A stretch of DNA of 46,946 nt from Cryobacterium tagatosivorans (GCF_004402215.1 NZ_SOEZ01000022.1:1-46946); one strand, 5' to 3'. Numbered from the stretch's first letter, positions 36,092 to 45,467 are shown. Translations and numbers: made by a program. The notes: a model not told the origin generated them from the sequence alone.

Positions 36092-38377
36092 CTAGCCGAC
36101 CGGGGCGAGATCTCGGAGCTCACCCGAGGTCGCGTCGCGCACCGGCGTCGGCTCGGACAGCGAGCGGAATCCGCGGAGCCTGAGGCTGTTGCTCACCACG
36201 AAGACCGATGAGAGCCCCATGGCGGCGCCGGCGATCAGGGGGTTGAGCAGGCCGAGCATGGCCAGCGGGATCGCGGCGACGTTGTAGGCGAAGGCCCAGA
36301 ACAGGTTGGCCTTGATCGTGGCGAGGGTGCGCCGGGACAGCCGGATGGCGTCCGCTGCGGCCATCAGGTCGCTGCGGACGAGGGTGAGGTCGCTGGCCTC
36401 GATCGCGACATCGGTTCCGGTGCCCATCGCGATGCCGAGGTCGGCCGTGGCGAGGGCGACGGCGTCGTTCACGCCGTCGCCGACCATCGCGACGACCCGA
36501 CCCTCGCGTTGCAGGGCCCGGACGGCCTCGGCCTTCTCGGCCGGGAGCAGCTCGGCCCGCACGTCGGTGATGCCCACTTCCGCTGCCACGGCGCGAGCCG
36601 CGCGCTCGTTGTCGCCGGTCAGCAGCACAGGTCGCAGGCCGAGGCGGCGGAACGCGGCGATCGCCGCCGTGCTACTCGACTTGACCGTGTCGGACACGGC
36701 GAGGACGCCGCGAGCCTGCCCGTCCCAGGCGACGAGGATGGCGCTCTGACCCTCCTCTTCGGCGGAGGCCAGGGCCGATTGAAGGTCGGATGGGAGGGTG
36801 ATGCTCCACTGCTCGGCGAGCCAGCGCGGGCGTCCGACGAGCACCAGGTGCCCGTCGACGACGGCTTGAACGCCGAGGCCGTCCGTGGAGGCGAATGATT
36901 CCAACGGCGGCAGCGGGCCCAAACTGTGCTGTGCGCCCGCAACAATGGCCGCGGCGATCGGGTGCTCAGAGCCGGTCTCGGCGGCACCCGCGAGGCGCAG
37001 CAGCTCGTCTTCGGTCACGCCTCGCGCTGGGACGGCGGCGACGAGGCTCATCCGGCCGGTGGTCACGGTGCCGGTCTTGTCGAGCACGATGGTGTCGACA
37101 CTGCGGGTGGATTCGAGGATCTGCGGCCCCTTGATCAGGATGCCCAGCTGGGCGCCGCGCCCGGTGCCGACGAGCAGGGCGGTCGGGGTGGCCAGCCCGA
37201 GCGCGCAGGGGCAGGCGATGATCAGCGTTGCCACGGCAGCGGTGAATGCCACGACCGGGCCGGCGCCGATGAGGAGCCACACGGCGAGGGTGGCCAGGGA
37301 GAGCACGATCACGATCGGGACGAAGATCGCCGACACCCGGTCGGCCAGCCGCTGCACGTCGGCCTTGCCCGCCTGCGCCTGCTCGACGAGGCGGCCGATC
37401 TGGGCGAGTTCGGTGTCCGAGCCCACGCGGGTCGCCCGCACCACGAGCCGGCCGCCGGAGTTGAGCGTCGCGCCGACGACAACGGCGCCGGGGCCGACCT
37501 CCACCGGAACGGCCTCGCCGGTGAGCATGCTCGCGTCGACGGCGGAGTTGCCCTCGACGACCTCGCCGTCGGTGGCGATCTTCTCGCCGGGGCGCACGAC
37601 GAACAGGTCGCCGACCACGAGCGAGGAGGTGGGGACCCTGGTCTCGACGCCGTCACGCAGCAGCGTGGCTTCTTTCGCGCCGAGTTCGAGGAGCGCCTGC
37701 AGCGCCGCGCCGGAGCATTTCTTCGCCCGGGCCTCGAAGTAGCGTCCGGCCAGGATGAAGACGGTGACCGCGGATGCGACCTCGAGGTAGATTTCGTGCG
37801 CCCCACCGCCGCGGGTGGCGGTGAGGTTGAACGTCATCGTCATTCCAGTCATCCCGGCCGTGCCGAAGAACAGGGCATAAAGCGACCAGCCCAGGGCGGC
37901 GAGCACGCCGATGCTGATCAGGGTGTCCATCGTCGCCGCCCCGTGACGGGCGTTGACCCAGGCCGCGCGGTGGAACGGCCAGGCGCCCCAGACCGCGACG
38001 GGCGCCGCGAGGGTGAGGGCGAGCCACTGCCAGTTGGTGAACTGCAGTGCCGGGATCATCGACATCAGCGCGACGGGGATGGCGAGCGCCGCGGAAACGA
38101 GGAGTCTCCGGCGCAGGCTGTCCACCTCGGACTCCGGCGAGGCCTCGGATGAGGCCTCCGGCGGGGCCGGCAGCTCGGCCGTGTAACCGGTCGCCTCGAT
38201 GGTCGCAATCGCCTGCTCCACGGTCGTGCCCTCCGGCACGAAAACGGTGGCCTTCTCCGTCGCGTAATTGACGGATGCCTCCACGCCCGGCATCCGGTTG
38301 AGCTTCTTTTCGATCCGCGCCGCACAGGACGCGCAGGTCATCCCGCCAACGACAAGTTCGACCTGCTGACCGCTCAT
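36092..38377 (-). CDS. copA: Cu(I)-exporting P1B-ATPase CopA
   Basis: A 761-residue pump with one N-terminal HMA domain (GMTCASC, Cys15 and Cys18), the transmembrane CPC motif (389-391), phosphorylated Asp433 in [23 protein letters not shown] and the expected C-terminal spans. This is a classical CopA that exports Cu(I) from the cytoplasm. It starts at ATG 38377, overlapping copZ by 4 bp, so copZ-copA is translationally coupled and under the CsoR operator. No defect seen. Confidence 0.95.
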   Translation of the reverse strand: MSGQQVELVVGGMTCASCAARIEKKLNRMPGVEASVNYATEKATVFVPEGTTVEQAIATIEATGYTAELPAPPEASSEASPESEVDSLRRRLLVSAALAIPVALMSMIPALQFTNWQWLALTLAAPVAVWGAWPFHRAAWVNARHGAATMDTLISIGVLAALGWSLYALFFGTAGMTGMTMTFNLTATRGGGAHEIYLEVASAVTVFILAGRYFEARAKKCSGAALQALLELGAKEATLLRDGVETRVPTSSLVVGDLFVVRPGEKIATDGEVVEGNSAVDASMLTGEAVPVEVGPGAVVVGATLNSGGRLVVRATRVGSDTELAQIGRLVEQAQAGKADVQRLADRVSAIFVPIVIVLSLATLAVWLLIGAGPVVAFTAAVATLIIACPCALGLATPTALLVGTGRGAQLGILIKGPQILESTRSVDTIVLDKTGTVTTGRMSLVAAVPARGVTEDELLRLAGAAETGSEHPIAAAIVAGAQHSLGPLPPLESFASTDGLGVQAVVDGHLVLVGRPRWLAEQWSITLPSDLQSALASAEEEGQSAILVAWDGQARGVLAVSDTVKSSSTAAIAAFRRLGLRPVLLTGDNERAARAVAAEVGITDVRAELLPAEKAEAVRALQREGRVVAMVGDGVNDAVALATADLGIAMGTGTDVAIEASDLTLVRSDLMAAADAIRLSRRTLATIKANLFWAFAYNVAAIPLAMLGLLNPLIAGAAMGLSSVFVVSNSLRLRGFRSLSEPTPVRDATSGELRDLAPVG

Positions 38378-38700
38378 CGGGCCGGGGTCACCAGCTCATA
38401 GCCGGCCTCATCGATCGCAGCGGCGACCGCATCCGGGTCAAGCGCGCCAATGCTAGAGACGGTGACTTTGGAAATGCCGCCAGACACGAGGGCGACCTCC
38501 ACGTTCTTCGCGCCTTCGAGCTGGCTGAGTTCCTCGGTGACGCTCTTCACGCAGTGCCCGCAGGTCATTCCGGACACCTCGAAGGTGCTCGTCGTCAGTC
38601 CGTCGTTGGTCGAGGCGGCACCCGCTGGTGCGTCAGCATGCGTTCCGCAGGCGCAGGACGCGTCGGTCAGGCCAAGGTCATTCTGGTTGGTCGTGCACAT
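38374..38700 (-). CDS. copZ: Copper chaperone CopZ with Cys-rich N-terminus
   Basis: A 108-residue protein with an HMA domain (GMTCGHC) at residues ~40-105. The N-terminal 35 residues are a Cys/His-containing extension (MCTT, then SCACGTHAD) not found in minimal CopZ; it may add a second copper site. It is first in the operon with copA, divergent from csoR, and presumably hands Cu(I) to CopA. Confidence 0.9.
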   Translation of the reverse strand: MCTTNQNDLGLTDASCACGTHADAPAGAASTNDGLTTSTFEVSGMTCGHCVKSVTEELSQLEGAKNVEVALVSGGISKVTVSSIGALDPDAVAAAIDEAGYELVTPAR

Positions 38701-38723
38701 CAGCAGTCCCTTTCGATCGGTGT

Positions 38724-38738
38724 TACCCCCCAGGGGTA
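38724..38738. promoter_or_regulatory. CsoR operator 1, csoR/copZ divergent region
   Basis: TACCCCCCAGGGGTA, a perfect CsoR-type palindrome form, located 24 bp upstream of the copZ start. Confidence 0.8.
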
Positions 38739-38745
38739 CACGTTT

Positions 38746-38778
38746 ACTATACCCCTAGATACCACCAGGGGGTATAGT
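38746..38778. promoter_or_regulatory. CsoR operator 2 with 10-bp inverted arms
   Basis: ACTATACCCC and GGGGTATAGT are perfect inverted arms 13 bp apart; the right half also makes TACCACCAGGGGGTA. The right arm ends 6 bp from the csoR start codon, so bound CsoR would block its own gene and, on the other strand, copZA. Confidence 0.8.
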
Positions 38779-38784
38779 TGGATC

Positions 38785-39108
38785 ATGAACGAATCGACCA
38801 AAGCTGCGGGCGCGACGCACACCGGCCCACACGGCTACATCTCGAACAAGGATGACTACCTCAAGCGCCTGCGCCGCATCGAGGGGCAGGCCCGCGGCCT
38901 GCAGGGCATGGTGTCGGACGAGAAGTACTGCATCGACATCCTGACCCAGATTTCGGCGATGACGAGTGCCCTCCAGTCGGTGGCCCTGGGGCTTCTCGAC
39001 GAGCACCTGAACCACTGCGTCGTGAATGCCGCCGCGGCTGGGGGCGACGAGGCGGACCTGAAGATGCGCGAGGCCTCGGCCGCGATCGCGCGATTGGTCC
39101 GCTCTTAG
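38785..39108 (+). CDS. csoR: CsoR copper-sensing repressor
   Basis: A 107-residue CsoR/RcnR-family repressor. The Cu(I) ligands are Cys49, His74 and Cys78 (YCIDIL and EHLNHC), the expected C-H-C set. The helical LRRIEGQARGLQ region is canonical. Without copper it should bind the operators overlapping its promoter; Cu(I) releases it, inducing copZA and itself. The start is within a few bases of operator 2 and may be near-leaderless. Confidence 0.95.
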   Translation: MNESTKAAGATHTGPHGYISNKDDYLKRLRRIEGQARGLQGMVSDEKYCIDILTQISAMTSALQSVALGLLDEHLNHCVVNAAAAGGDEADLKMREASAAIARLVRS

Positions 39109-39159
39109 TCCCACCGCTCTGTTCATTGAACGAGCCCTTCGACGAAACGGGAGCACGTC

Positions 39160-39468
39160 ATGAAAGCGGAGATCCTCCACATCGACGATTGCCCCAGCTG
39201 GGAAGAAGCGGGTCGTCGCCTTCGCGTTGCATTGGACTCGACCGGCCATCAGGACACTGCCATCACGTACACGCTCATTGCCTCATCCGCCACGGCGGCG
39301 CAGGTGCCATTCGCTGGCTCTCCGACCATTCTCCTTGACGGCACTGATCTGTTTCCCTCTGCTGGGCGCATCAACGACCTCGCTTGCCGGGTATATATGA
39401 CACCCGAGGGCCTCGCTGGCCGACCGACGCAAGAACAGGTCCAGGAGGCGCTGGCGTCTCATGGATGA
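39160..39468 (+). CDS. Thioredoxin-like/MerB-related small protein
   Basis: A 102-residue protein (MKAEILHIDDCPSWEEAG, then AGSPTILLDGTDLFP and LACRVYMTPEG). These are features of small thioredoxin-fold proteins often annotated as alkylmercury-lyase-like. A Cys at residue 11 and the CRVY cysteine could work as a redox or metal pair, but there is no classical CxxC. It follows csoR by 51 bp on the same strand and is probably co-transcribed and copper-controlled. True MerB activity is unlikely given its size. Confidence 0.6.
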   Translation: MKAEILHIDDCPSWEEAGRRLRVALDSTGHQDTAITYTLIASSATAAQVPFAGSPTILLDGTDLFPSAGRINDLACRVYMTPEGLAGRPTQEQVQEALASHG

Positions 39469-39777
39469 GAAGGCGGAGATCCGACGCTCCGCGAAACCCC
39501 GTCTACATCGCGGACGACATTCTTGTCCGCTTGCGGTTCCGGGCCGGCAGATAGGAGGGGCTTGGGACTGACGAGGGCGGTGTCCAACTCCCCCGTGTAG
39601 CCGAGTGCCACCGATTGTGTCTCGGTTCGGTTGGTTTGCAAACTACCCAGAGGGACGATCCCGCGCCCGGACGAGATTCCTCCGGCGTCAGTGTTGCGCG
39701 ATGGCCATCCAAAATGGCATCGGCTCCGAATATCGGTAAGCAGGGGTTTTCTCGCCCCGGCGAAGCCGGAGGCAATA
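39469..39777. other. Intergenic region before the molybdoenzyme gene
   Basis: About 300 bp without a recognisable gene. GGAGG lies before ATG 39778. No CsoR-type palindrome is seen. The antisense open frame over this stretch is a shadow of the coding strand. Confidence 0.5.
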
Positions 39778-41343
39778 ATGGACACAAACAAGTTCAGCAC
39801 CAAGCGGCGGCGACTGTGGCCGTGGGCCGCCATGGCCGGTGTCGTGAGTGCAGGCGCCTTCCTGGCGGCCGCCGAGCTGGTGGCGTTGCTCATCGCGCGC
39901 GACGGGAGCCCCATCCTGGGGGTCGGCTCGTTCGTCATCGACGTCGTGCCGCAGTGGGCCAAAGAACTCGCGATCCAGGCCTTCGGATCGAACGACAAGC
40001 TATTCCTCCTCATCGGTCTCGGTGTCGGGATCGCGATCGCGGCAGCGGTCGCAGGGGTACTTGAATTCGTCCGACCGCCGATCGGTGTCACAGTCCTCAT
40101 CGTCGCCGGCGTCGTCTCGGTCGCGTCCGCAGTCACCAGAGCCGCGGCCACACCCTTCGCCTCCGTGCCGACAATCGTCGGAGCCCTGACCGGCAGCGTG
40201 CTGCTGTATCTGCTCGCTCGACGGCTGCGCTCGTGGCGCGACGGTGTGGCCGGATCCGATGAGCAGCGTGCGAACCTGGACCGGCGCGGCTTCATCCGCT
40301 TCACGGTAACGGCAGGGGCGATCGCTCTGGTCGTCGGCGTCGGGGCGCGAGCTGTAAACGTTGCCAGCTCGTCGATCGCGGGGATCCGTAAAGCCCTGAA
40401 GCTGCCGGCGCCTCGTTCGACCGTGACGATTCCAGCGGGCGCCGAACTGCGCATTCCGGGCATATCTCCGCTGTTCACACCGAACCAGGACTTCTATCGG
40501 GTGGACACCGCGCTGACCGTGCCGTCCATCGATCCCGCAACGTGGCGGCTCACCATCGATGGCCTGGTCGACAAGAAGGTGAGCCTAAGTTTCGATGACC
40601 TCGTCGGGATGGGGCTCGACGAGTACGTGATTACGCTCACGTGCGTGTCGAACGAGGTCGGAGGCAACCTGGTTGGAAATGCGAGATGGCTGGGCGTGCC
40701 GATCCGGAACATCCTGAGCCTGGCGTCGCCGAGATCGGGCGCCGACATGGTCCTCTCGCGCAGTGCCGATGGATTCACCGCCAGTACCCCGCTGTCGGCC
40801 CTGACCGACCCAGGCCTGAACGCGATCCTCGCGGTCGGTATGAACGGCGAACCGCTTCCACTCGAGCACGGGTTCCCGGTGCGGATGGTCGTGCCCGGGC
40901 TCTACGGCTACGTGTCTGCCACCAAATGGCTCACCGAGCTGAAAGTGACCACGTTCGCGGCGGACACGGCGTATTGGACTCCCCGCGGATACAGCGCGAA
41001 GGCACCGATCAAACTGTCGTCGCGCGTTGACACGCCCCGCATCAATAAGGCCATCGAGCCGGGATCCACGAGGATCGCGGGCGTGGCGTGGGCGCAAACG
41101 GTCGGCATCGAAGGAGTCGAGGTGAGCATCGACGACGGCGACTGGCAGAAGGCGACACTGTCGACCCCGGTCAACCAGGACAGCTGGGTTCAGTGGTATC
41201 TGGACTGGAACGCATCCTCAGGTACCCACTATGTCGCTGTCCGGGCCACCGACAAGAACGGCAAGCTTCAAGCGCAGGAGCTCAGCCCTATCGCACCCAA
41301 CGGTTCAACCGGCTGGCAGAAGACACTGATCCGGGTCAATTGA
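39778..41343 (+). CDS. Membrane-anchored sulfite-oxidase-type molybdoenzyme
   Basis: A 521-residue protein. The first ~200 residues hold about four to five membrane spans; a twin-Arg-like DRRGFIRF lies before the last. The rest is a SUOX/molybdopterin-dependent oxidoreductase domain with the molybdenum Cys289 in TLTCVSNEVGG and a dimerisation domain after ~residue 400. The enzyme class includes bacterial sulfite and sulfoxide/Met-sulfoxide oxidoreductases. Start ATG 39778 has GGAGG. Its presence in a copper island could reflect repair or sulfur protection (inference). No cofactor-synthesis genes are nearby. Confidence 0.82.
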   Translation: MDTNKFSTKRRRLWPWAAMAGVVSAGAFLAAAELVALLIARDGSPILGVGSFVIDVVPQWAKELAIQAFGSNDKLFLLIGLGVGIAIAAAVAGVLEFVRPPIGVTVLIVAGVVSVASAVTRAAATPFASVPTIVGALTGSVLLYLLARRLRSWRDGVAGSDEQRANLDRRGFIRFTVTAGAIALVVGVGARAVNVASSSIAGIRKALKLPAPRSTVTIPAGAELRIPGISPLFTPNQDFYRVDTALTVPSIDPATWRLTIDGLVDKKVSLSFDDLVGMGLDEYVITLTCVSNEVGGNLVGNARWLGVPIRNILSLASPRSGADMVLSRSADGFTASTPLSALTDPGLNAILAVGMNGEPLPLEHGFPVRMVVPGLYGYVSATKWLTELKVTTFAADTAYWTPRGYSAKAPIKLSSRVDTPRINKAIEPGSTRIAGVAWAQTVGIEGVEVSIDDGDWQKATLSTPVNQDSWVQWYLDWNASSGTHYVAVRATDKNGKLQAQELSPIAPNGSTGWQKTLIRVN

Positions 41344-41356
41344 TACGCGAACGGCT

Positions 41357-41770
41357 AAGAGGATGCTTCTTCCCGCATAGCCTCCAACTCGATCGGCGCA
41401 ATGCGATCCGGTTGAGGTTCCTTGCAGAGGTCGCCCGAAGACGAGCTTGCCGGATGCGGTCGTGGTGTCGATGGCCGCGCCCTCTCCGGTGAGCACCTTG
41501 AGGCCGATGACGCGGTCGGTCAGGTCGTGCACCGTACTGACCAGGTGGCGCACGTCTCGGCCGAGCCTGTCGAGCTTCCAGACCAGGAGCGTGTCACCAG
41601 GGCGCAGCGCCTTCAGGCAAGCCGCCAGGTAAGGGCGGTCGGCATTTCTTCCGGAGGCATGGTCCTCGTAGAGGTTATCTACGTCGACGCCAGCGACCGG
41701 GAGTGCATGCCGCTGCAGATCAAAGCTGCGACCCGTCGGCCTTCGATACCCGCATGTATCCGACGAGCAT
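41357..41770 (-). pseudogene. Serine resolvase (TnpR-type), frameshifted and truncated
   Basis: ATG 41770 starts MLVGYMRVSKADGSQ with the catalytic Ser; a frameshift near 41,722 moves to SFDLQRHAL, then DNLYEDHASGR, GDTLLVWKLDRLGRDVRHL and GKLVFG. The usual continuation (IFAALAEFER and the C-terminal HTH) is missing; the sequence after ~41,437 is unrelated and ends PIELEAMREEASS in another frame. It is not functional. It lies next to the attachment site at tRNA-Met and so may be part of the island's lost recombination module. Confidence 0.75.
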
Positions 41771-41836
41771 GCTCGACCCCTGTCATTCATGCGGTCGATT
41801 ACGTGACAGACCTATCTTCGGCTCACAACGAAGCGC

Positions 41837-41892
41837 ATCGAGTCTTGCCCTTTCAGTGAGGACAAGAAACCCTGATCAAATTATGTTTCGAG
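41837..41892. repeat. Island arm A, copy 3 (next to tRNA-Met)
   Basis: ATCGAGTCTTGCCCTTTCAG, GACAAGAAACCCTGATCAAA and TTTCGAG immediately left of the tRNA 3' end. Related to 18,954-19,013 and 19,052-19,111. It marks the island side of the proximal junction. Confidence 0.65.
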
Positions 41893-41966
41893 TAGGGCGG
41901 GCGGGACTTGAACCCGCGACCGACGGATTATGAGTCCGCTGCTCTAACCAGCTGAGCTACCGCCCC
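41893..41966 (-). tRNA. tRNA-Met (anticodon CAU)
   Basis: Complete cloverleaf of 74 nt: acceptor GGGGCGG/CCGCCCT (first pair G-U), D-stem GCTC/GAGC, anticodon stem GCGGA/TCCGT, loop CTCATAA with anticodon CAU, T-stem GCGGG/CCCGC with TTCAAGT, discriminator A. CCA is not encoded. It is probably elongator tRNA-Met, though an Ile2 (modified CAU) role cannot be excluded from sequence alone. Its 3' end is the integration site of the island. Confidence 0.92.
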
Positions 41967-41978
41967 AGGCGCCGGGCC

Positions 41979-43187
41979 CTACTCGGGTGAGCTGGCCGTG
42001 GCTTCGTCGTTGACCGGAACGATCACCGGTTCCCCACGATACAGGCATTCGAAAGTGTTCAACGTGCGGTTGATGTCGTGCGCGCCGATCAGCCTGATCG
42101 ACTCCCGCTTGAGGGCCTCGAGCTCCTCGGGGGGCGCCGTCAGGACCTTCGTGAGCTTGTCGGCGAGGTCACGGGCGTTGCCCGGGCGGAACAGGAATCC
42201 GTTCTCGTTGTCGTGGATCAGGTGCGGGAGCGCCATGGCATCCGCGCCGACGACGGGCAGGCCGGAAGCCATCGCCTCCATGGTCGCGATGCTCTGCAGT
42301 TCAGCGATCGAGGGCATGGCGAAGACGGTCGCACGCGAGTAGGCCTGGCGGAGCTCCTCGTCGGTCACGTAGCCGGTGAAGGTGACCCGGTCGCTGATTC
42401 CGAGCGTGTCGGCGAGGTGCTCCAGGTTGCGCTTTTGGTCGCCGCCGCCCACGATCTCGAGCCTGGTCTTGAGCTCGGGGGCGAGCAGCGCGACAGCCTG
42501 CAGCAGCACATCGATCTGCTTCTCCCCCGTCACTCGACCGACGAACAGGATGCGGTTCTCGGTGCGCGGCGCGAAGGTCGGCGAGTAGTTGTCGGCATTG
42601 ATCCCGCACGAGATGGCGTGCACGCCGACAAGCCCCGTGTATTTCTCGAGGAACTGGGCGGCCCGCAGGGTCGGCGTGGTGACCGCTTCGGCGCGGCCGA
42701 AGGTGCGGCGTGCCGCGCGCCAGAGCGCCGTGATGACCCGGTCCTGGAATCCCTTGGGGATGAGCGAGAACTGGAGCATGTTCTCCGGCATGAGGTGGTT
42801 CGTTCCGACGATCCGGATGCCCCGCTTCGCCGCCTCGATCGCCACGCCGCGACCCACGTTGATGTGCGACTGGAAGTGAACGACATCCGGTTGGAAGGTG
42901 TCGAGGATGTGCCGGCTGTGTTTGCGCACGATCCACGGCAGGGCGAAACGCAGCCAGTCGTGCGGGTACCAGCGCCAGCTCTGCAGGCGGTGCACCATCA
43001 TGGGCTGGCCCTCGTGGATTTCGATCCAGCTTCCGTGCTTGCGCGTGGGGGCGGGGGCCATGATGTGAACGTCGTGCCCACGGGAGACGAGGCCTGCGGC
43101 CAGTCGTTCGGCGAACTTGGCAGCGCCGTTCACGTCCGGCGCGAACGTGTCGCAGGCGATGAGGACGCGGATGGGCTTCTTCGCCAT
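41979..43187 (-). CDS. Glycosyltransferase family 4 (mannosyltransferase-like)
   Basis: A 402-residue GT-B enzyme. The N-terminal domain begins IRVLIACDTFAPDVNGAAKF; the C-terminal Rossmann domain has ILFVGRVTGEKQID and the nucleotide-sugar region SIAELQSIATMEAMASGLPVVG. ATG 43187 starts the conserved N-terminus; the longer open frame to 43277 is non-homologous. GT4 relatives in this group include PimB-like mannosyltransferases of the cell envelope. It ends 12 bp before the tRNA gene; no operon partner. Confidence 0.85.
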   Translation of the reverse strand: MAKKPIRVLIACDTFAPDVNGAAKFAERLAAGLVSRGHDVHIMAPAPTRKHGSWIEIHEGQPMMVHRLQSWRWYPHDWLRFALPWIVRKHSRHILDTFQPDVVHFQSHINVGRGVAIEAAKRGIRIVGTNHLMPENMLQFSLIPKGFQDRVITALWRAARRTFGRAEAVTTPTLRAAQFLEKYTGLVGVHAISCGINADNYSPTFAPRTENRILFVGRVTGEKQIDVLLQAVALLAPELKTRLEIVGGGDQKRNLEHLADTLGISDRVTFTGYVTDEELRQAYSRATVFAMPSIAELQSIATMEAMASGLPVVGADAMALPHLIHDNENGFLFRPGNARDLADKLTKVLTAPPEELEALKRESIRLIGAHDINRTLNTFECLYRGEPVIVPVNDEATASSPE

Positions 43188-43417
43188 CCCTGCGCCTGTT
43201 TGTGACAAGTCGATCGGCAGGTCCGTCGAATCTGACAAGTGGCGTGGTCCCAACGTAGAGGTGCCGGAGAGAGTCATCCGGCAAAGAAGTTTCGGTTTCG
43301 GCGACGCGCGCCGACGAGGTCTGCTTGCACCCTATTCTAAACCGAACAGCCCACGCCGAGACTGGGCACCGGCGCGCCACGATTTTTGCGGGTGAAATCC
43401 GGCGTTTTCCGGTCGGT

Positions 43418-44329
43418 TCAGCGAGTTTGCGGGTGGTGCTTGGACAGCAGGAAGACGCCCCAGATCGCGATGACGCCCGCGACAATGAAGGCGCCCGCCG
43501 CCCACGCCGGAGCCTGCGAGGCTTCCCCGAGAACGATGATTCCGATGCCGACCGCGACGAGGGGATCCACGACCGTCAGCCCGGCGATCACGAGGTCGGG
43601 CGGTCCGGATGCGTATGCGTTCTGCACGAAGTAGGCACCGAGCCCGCCGGCGAGGAGCAGCCCGGCGACGCAGATCAGCGTGAGCCATTCGAAGTTGCCG
43701 TACTGGGTGCGGTTGATCACGACCTTGGCGAGCGTCGCCACGAAGCCGTAGAGAACGCCCGCGCCGAGAATGTAGAAAATGGCCTGGAACCTGGTGCGCA
43801 GGAAGCCGAAGGCCAGACCGAAGGCGACGAGTACACCGCCGAGCACGGACAGGATCGCGAGCAGGTTGCCGTCGGTGACGGGTTTGTCGACGGCCGTGAA
43901 CGCGGCGACCGTGACGAAGAGGCCCACGCCGCCCACGCACATGGCAATGGCGATCACCGAGGCGCGGTTGAGGCTCACCCCGCTGACCCGCGCGTTGAGG
44001 ATGGCCGTGATCACCAGGGCGACGGCGCCGAGCGGCTGGACGACGATGATCGGCGCGAAGTAGAGGCTCGTGAGCTGGAACACGATCGCGAGCCCCAGCA
44101 TGACGCTGCCGAGCACCCAGGACGGACGGGCCAGCAGGAGCATCAGCTGACGCGGGTTGAGCCCACCGGTGACGGCAACCGTGTTCGCTTCGACCTTGGC
44201 GACGCCCCGGTGCTGGAACTGGGCGCCGAGGGACAGGAAGACGGCACCGATCAGGGCGATCGGAATTCCGATCGCCTGGCGCGGGTCAATCGCGATGTCG
44301 ACCGGTAAGGAGATCAGGTCGAGGGTCAC
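43418..44329 (-). CDS. DMT-superfamily transporter
   Basis: A 303-residue membrane protein with about nine or ten helices and the family's two EamA-like repeats (the first near FAPIIVVQPLGAVALVITA, the second near VDPLVAVGIGIIVLGE). It resembles actinobacterial DMT-family transporters linked to magnesium or metabolite export. GTG 44329 lies 40 bp from the divergent peptide deformylase gene. Cargo unknown. Confidence 0.8.
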   Translation of the reverse strand: MTLDLISLPVDIAIDPRQAIGIPIALIGAVFLSLGAQFQHRGVAKVEANTVAVTGGLNPRQLMLLLARPSWVLGSVMLGLAIVFQLTSLYFAPIIVVQPLGAVALVITAILNARVSGVSLNRASVIAIAMCVGGVGLFVTVAAFTAVDKPVTDGNLLAILSVLGGVLVAFGLAFGFLRTRFQAIFYILGAGVLYGFVATLAKVVINRTQYGNFEWLTLICVAGLLLAGGLGAYFVQNAYASGPPDLVIAGLTVVDPLVAVGIGIIVLGEASQAPAWAAGAFIVAGVIAIWGVFLLSKHHPQTR

Positions 44330-44369
44330 CCAATGACCCTATCCAGATCCATCCCGATATCCTTGCTGA

Positions 44370-44936
44370 ATGGCCGTTCGACCGATAGTTATTTCAGGTG
44401 ACCCCGTTCTCCACTTCCCAGCGAATCCCGTTGTCGATTTCGACGACGACTTGCGCTCACTGGTGGCCGACATGTTCGAGACGATGGATGCCGCGCCCGG
44501 CGTGGGCCTCGCCGGCCCGCAGGTCGGCGTGCCCCTCCGGCTCTTCACCTACGGCTACGTCGATGACGACGAACAGTCCTGGCGGGGCGTGGCCATCAAC
44601 CCCGAGCTGTGGATCACCCCGGTGCCCGCCGGCGCCGCTGACGAGGATGACGACATCGAAGGCTGCCTCTCCTACCCGGGCGAGCGGTTTCCGCTGCTGC
44701 GCGCCCAATCCGCCATCCTCCGTGCCGTCGATCTCGACCAGAAGCCGTTTGAGATCCGTGCGGACGGCTGGCTCGCGCGGATATTCCAGCACGAGTACGA
44801 CCATCTCGAAGGCACGCTCTACGTGGATCGACTCGAACACGTCTACGCGAAGATCGCCGCGAAGGTCACGCGCAAGCGCGGCTGGGGAGTGCCGGGGCTC
44901 AGCTGGATGCCCGGCGTGGACAACCTCGAGGACTGA
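44370..44936 (+). CDS. def: Peptide deformylase
   Basis: A 188-residue metalloenzyme that removes the formyl group from nascent proteins. The three motifs are GVGLAGPQVG (from residue 44), EGCLSYPG (Glu97, Cys99 metal ligand) and HEYDHLEG (His141, Glu142, His145). All ligands are present; length is normal. No methionyl-tRNA formyltransferase gene (the usual partner) is in view. Confidence 0.95.
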   Translation: MAVRPIVISGDPVLHFPANPVVDFDDDLRSLVADMFETMDAAPGVGLAGPQVGVPLRLFTYGYVDDDEQSWRGVAINPELWITPVPAGAADEDDDIEGCLSYPGERFPLLRAQSAILRAVDLDQKPFEIRADGWLARIFQHEYDHLEGTLYVDRLEHVYAKIAAKVTRKRGWGVPGLSWMPGVDNLED

Positions 44937-44984
44937 GCCGGGCACGGGGACTGCCGTTTCGGTGCCTGCCGGTTCGAGGGCTCC

Positions 44985-45467
44985 CTAGTTCCTGGCCGTG
45001 CCGTCGCCCTCGACGACGATGTCGGCCGAGTCGACGTTCCGCTCCGTGGCATCGACGGTGATCTTTCCGCTCCCGCCCGACGGGCAGTGCGCGGTGACGG
45101 TGTACTCCCCCGCCGGCAGGGTCCAGGCATAGGAACCGTCCGATCCGCTGAGCAGGGCGATTTCGGGCACCGGACCTCCCGTGATTACGCCGACGACGAT
45201 GGCGCAGTCCGCCCGAGGTCGGCCGTCCGCGCCGCTCACCGTGCCGCTGATCGTGTACTGAGCGGCCGTGCAGCCTGCGCACGCCACCAGGACCGCGATC
45301 GCCAGGCAGCCTGCCCGGAGCGCTCGCACGGTTCTGCCGCCGCCAATCGTCTCTTCCCTCACAGCCCGCGTTCTCACGGTCTCCGTTCTCACAGTCACCG
45401 TTCTCACGGTCACCGGCCTCACGGTCACCGGCCTCACAACGACCCCAATCCGGTTGGCCCTCCCCAT
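44985..45467 (-). CDS. Lipoprotein with carboxypeptidase-regulatory-like domain
   Basis: A ~160-residue protein. The first part is a VR-P/T repeat encoded by a 15-bp tandem repeat, then a signal with lipobox (LVACAGC), then an Ig-like/carboxypeptidase-regulatory fold (YTISGTVSGADGRPRADCAI, then SYAWTLPAGEYTVTAHCPSG). ATG 45467 was chosen with GGGGGAAGG upstream; if the mature start is after the repeat, a GTG inside it could be used. Secreted or membrane-tethered; function unknown. Convergent with def. Confidence 0.7.
   Translation of the reverse strand: MGRANRIGVVVRPVTVRPVTVRTVTVRTETVRTRAVREETIGGGRTVRALRAGCLAIAVLVACAGCTAAQYTISGTVSGADGRPRADCAIVVGVITGGPVPEIALLSGSDGSYAWTLPAGEYTVTAHCPSGGSGKITVDATERNVDSADIVVEGDGTARN
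45357..45431. repeat. 15-bp coding minisatellite, five units
   Basis: On the minus strand the unit is GTGAGRMCGGTGACC-like; two copies are identical and three have drifted. It encodes a VR-x-V/E-T pentapeptide before the lipoprotein signal, so unit number changes keep the frame. Confidence 0.85.

Noticed and set aside
36926..38152. 408-codon plus-strand frame opposite copA
   Set aside because: Shadow of copA; no start context and no homology.
39459..40478. 339-codon minus-strand frame over the molybdoenzyme
   Set aside because: Low-complexity Ser/Thr/Arg composition typical of a shadow; the plus-strand gene is well supported.
43325..44308. 327-codon plus-strand frame opposite the DMT transporter
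   Set aside because: Asp/Gly/Arg-rich antisense product, no ribosome-binding site.
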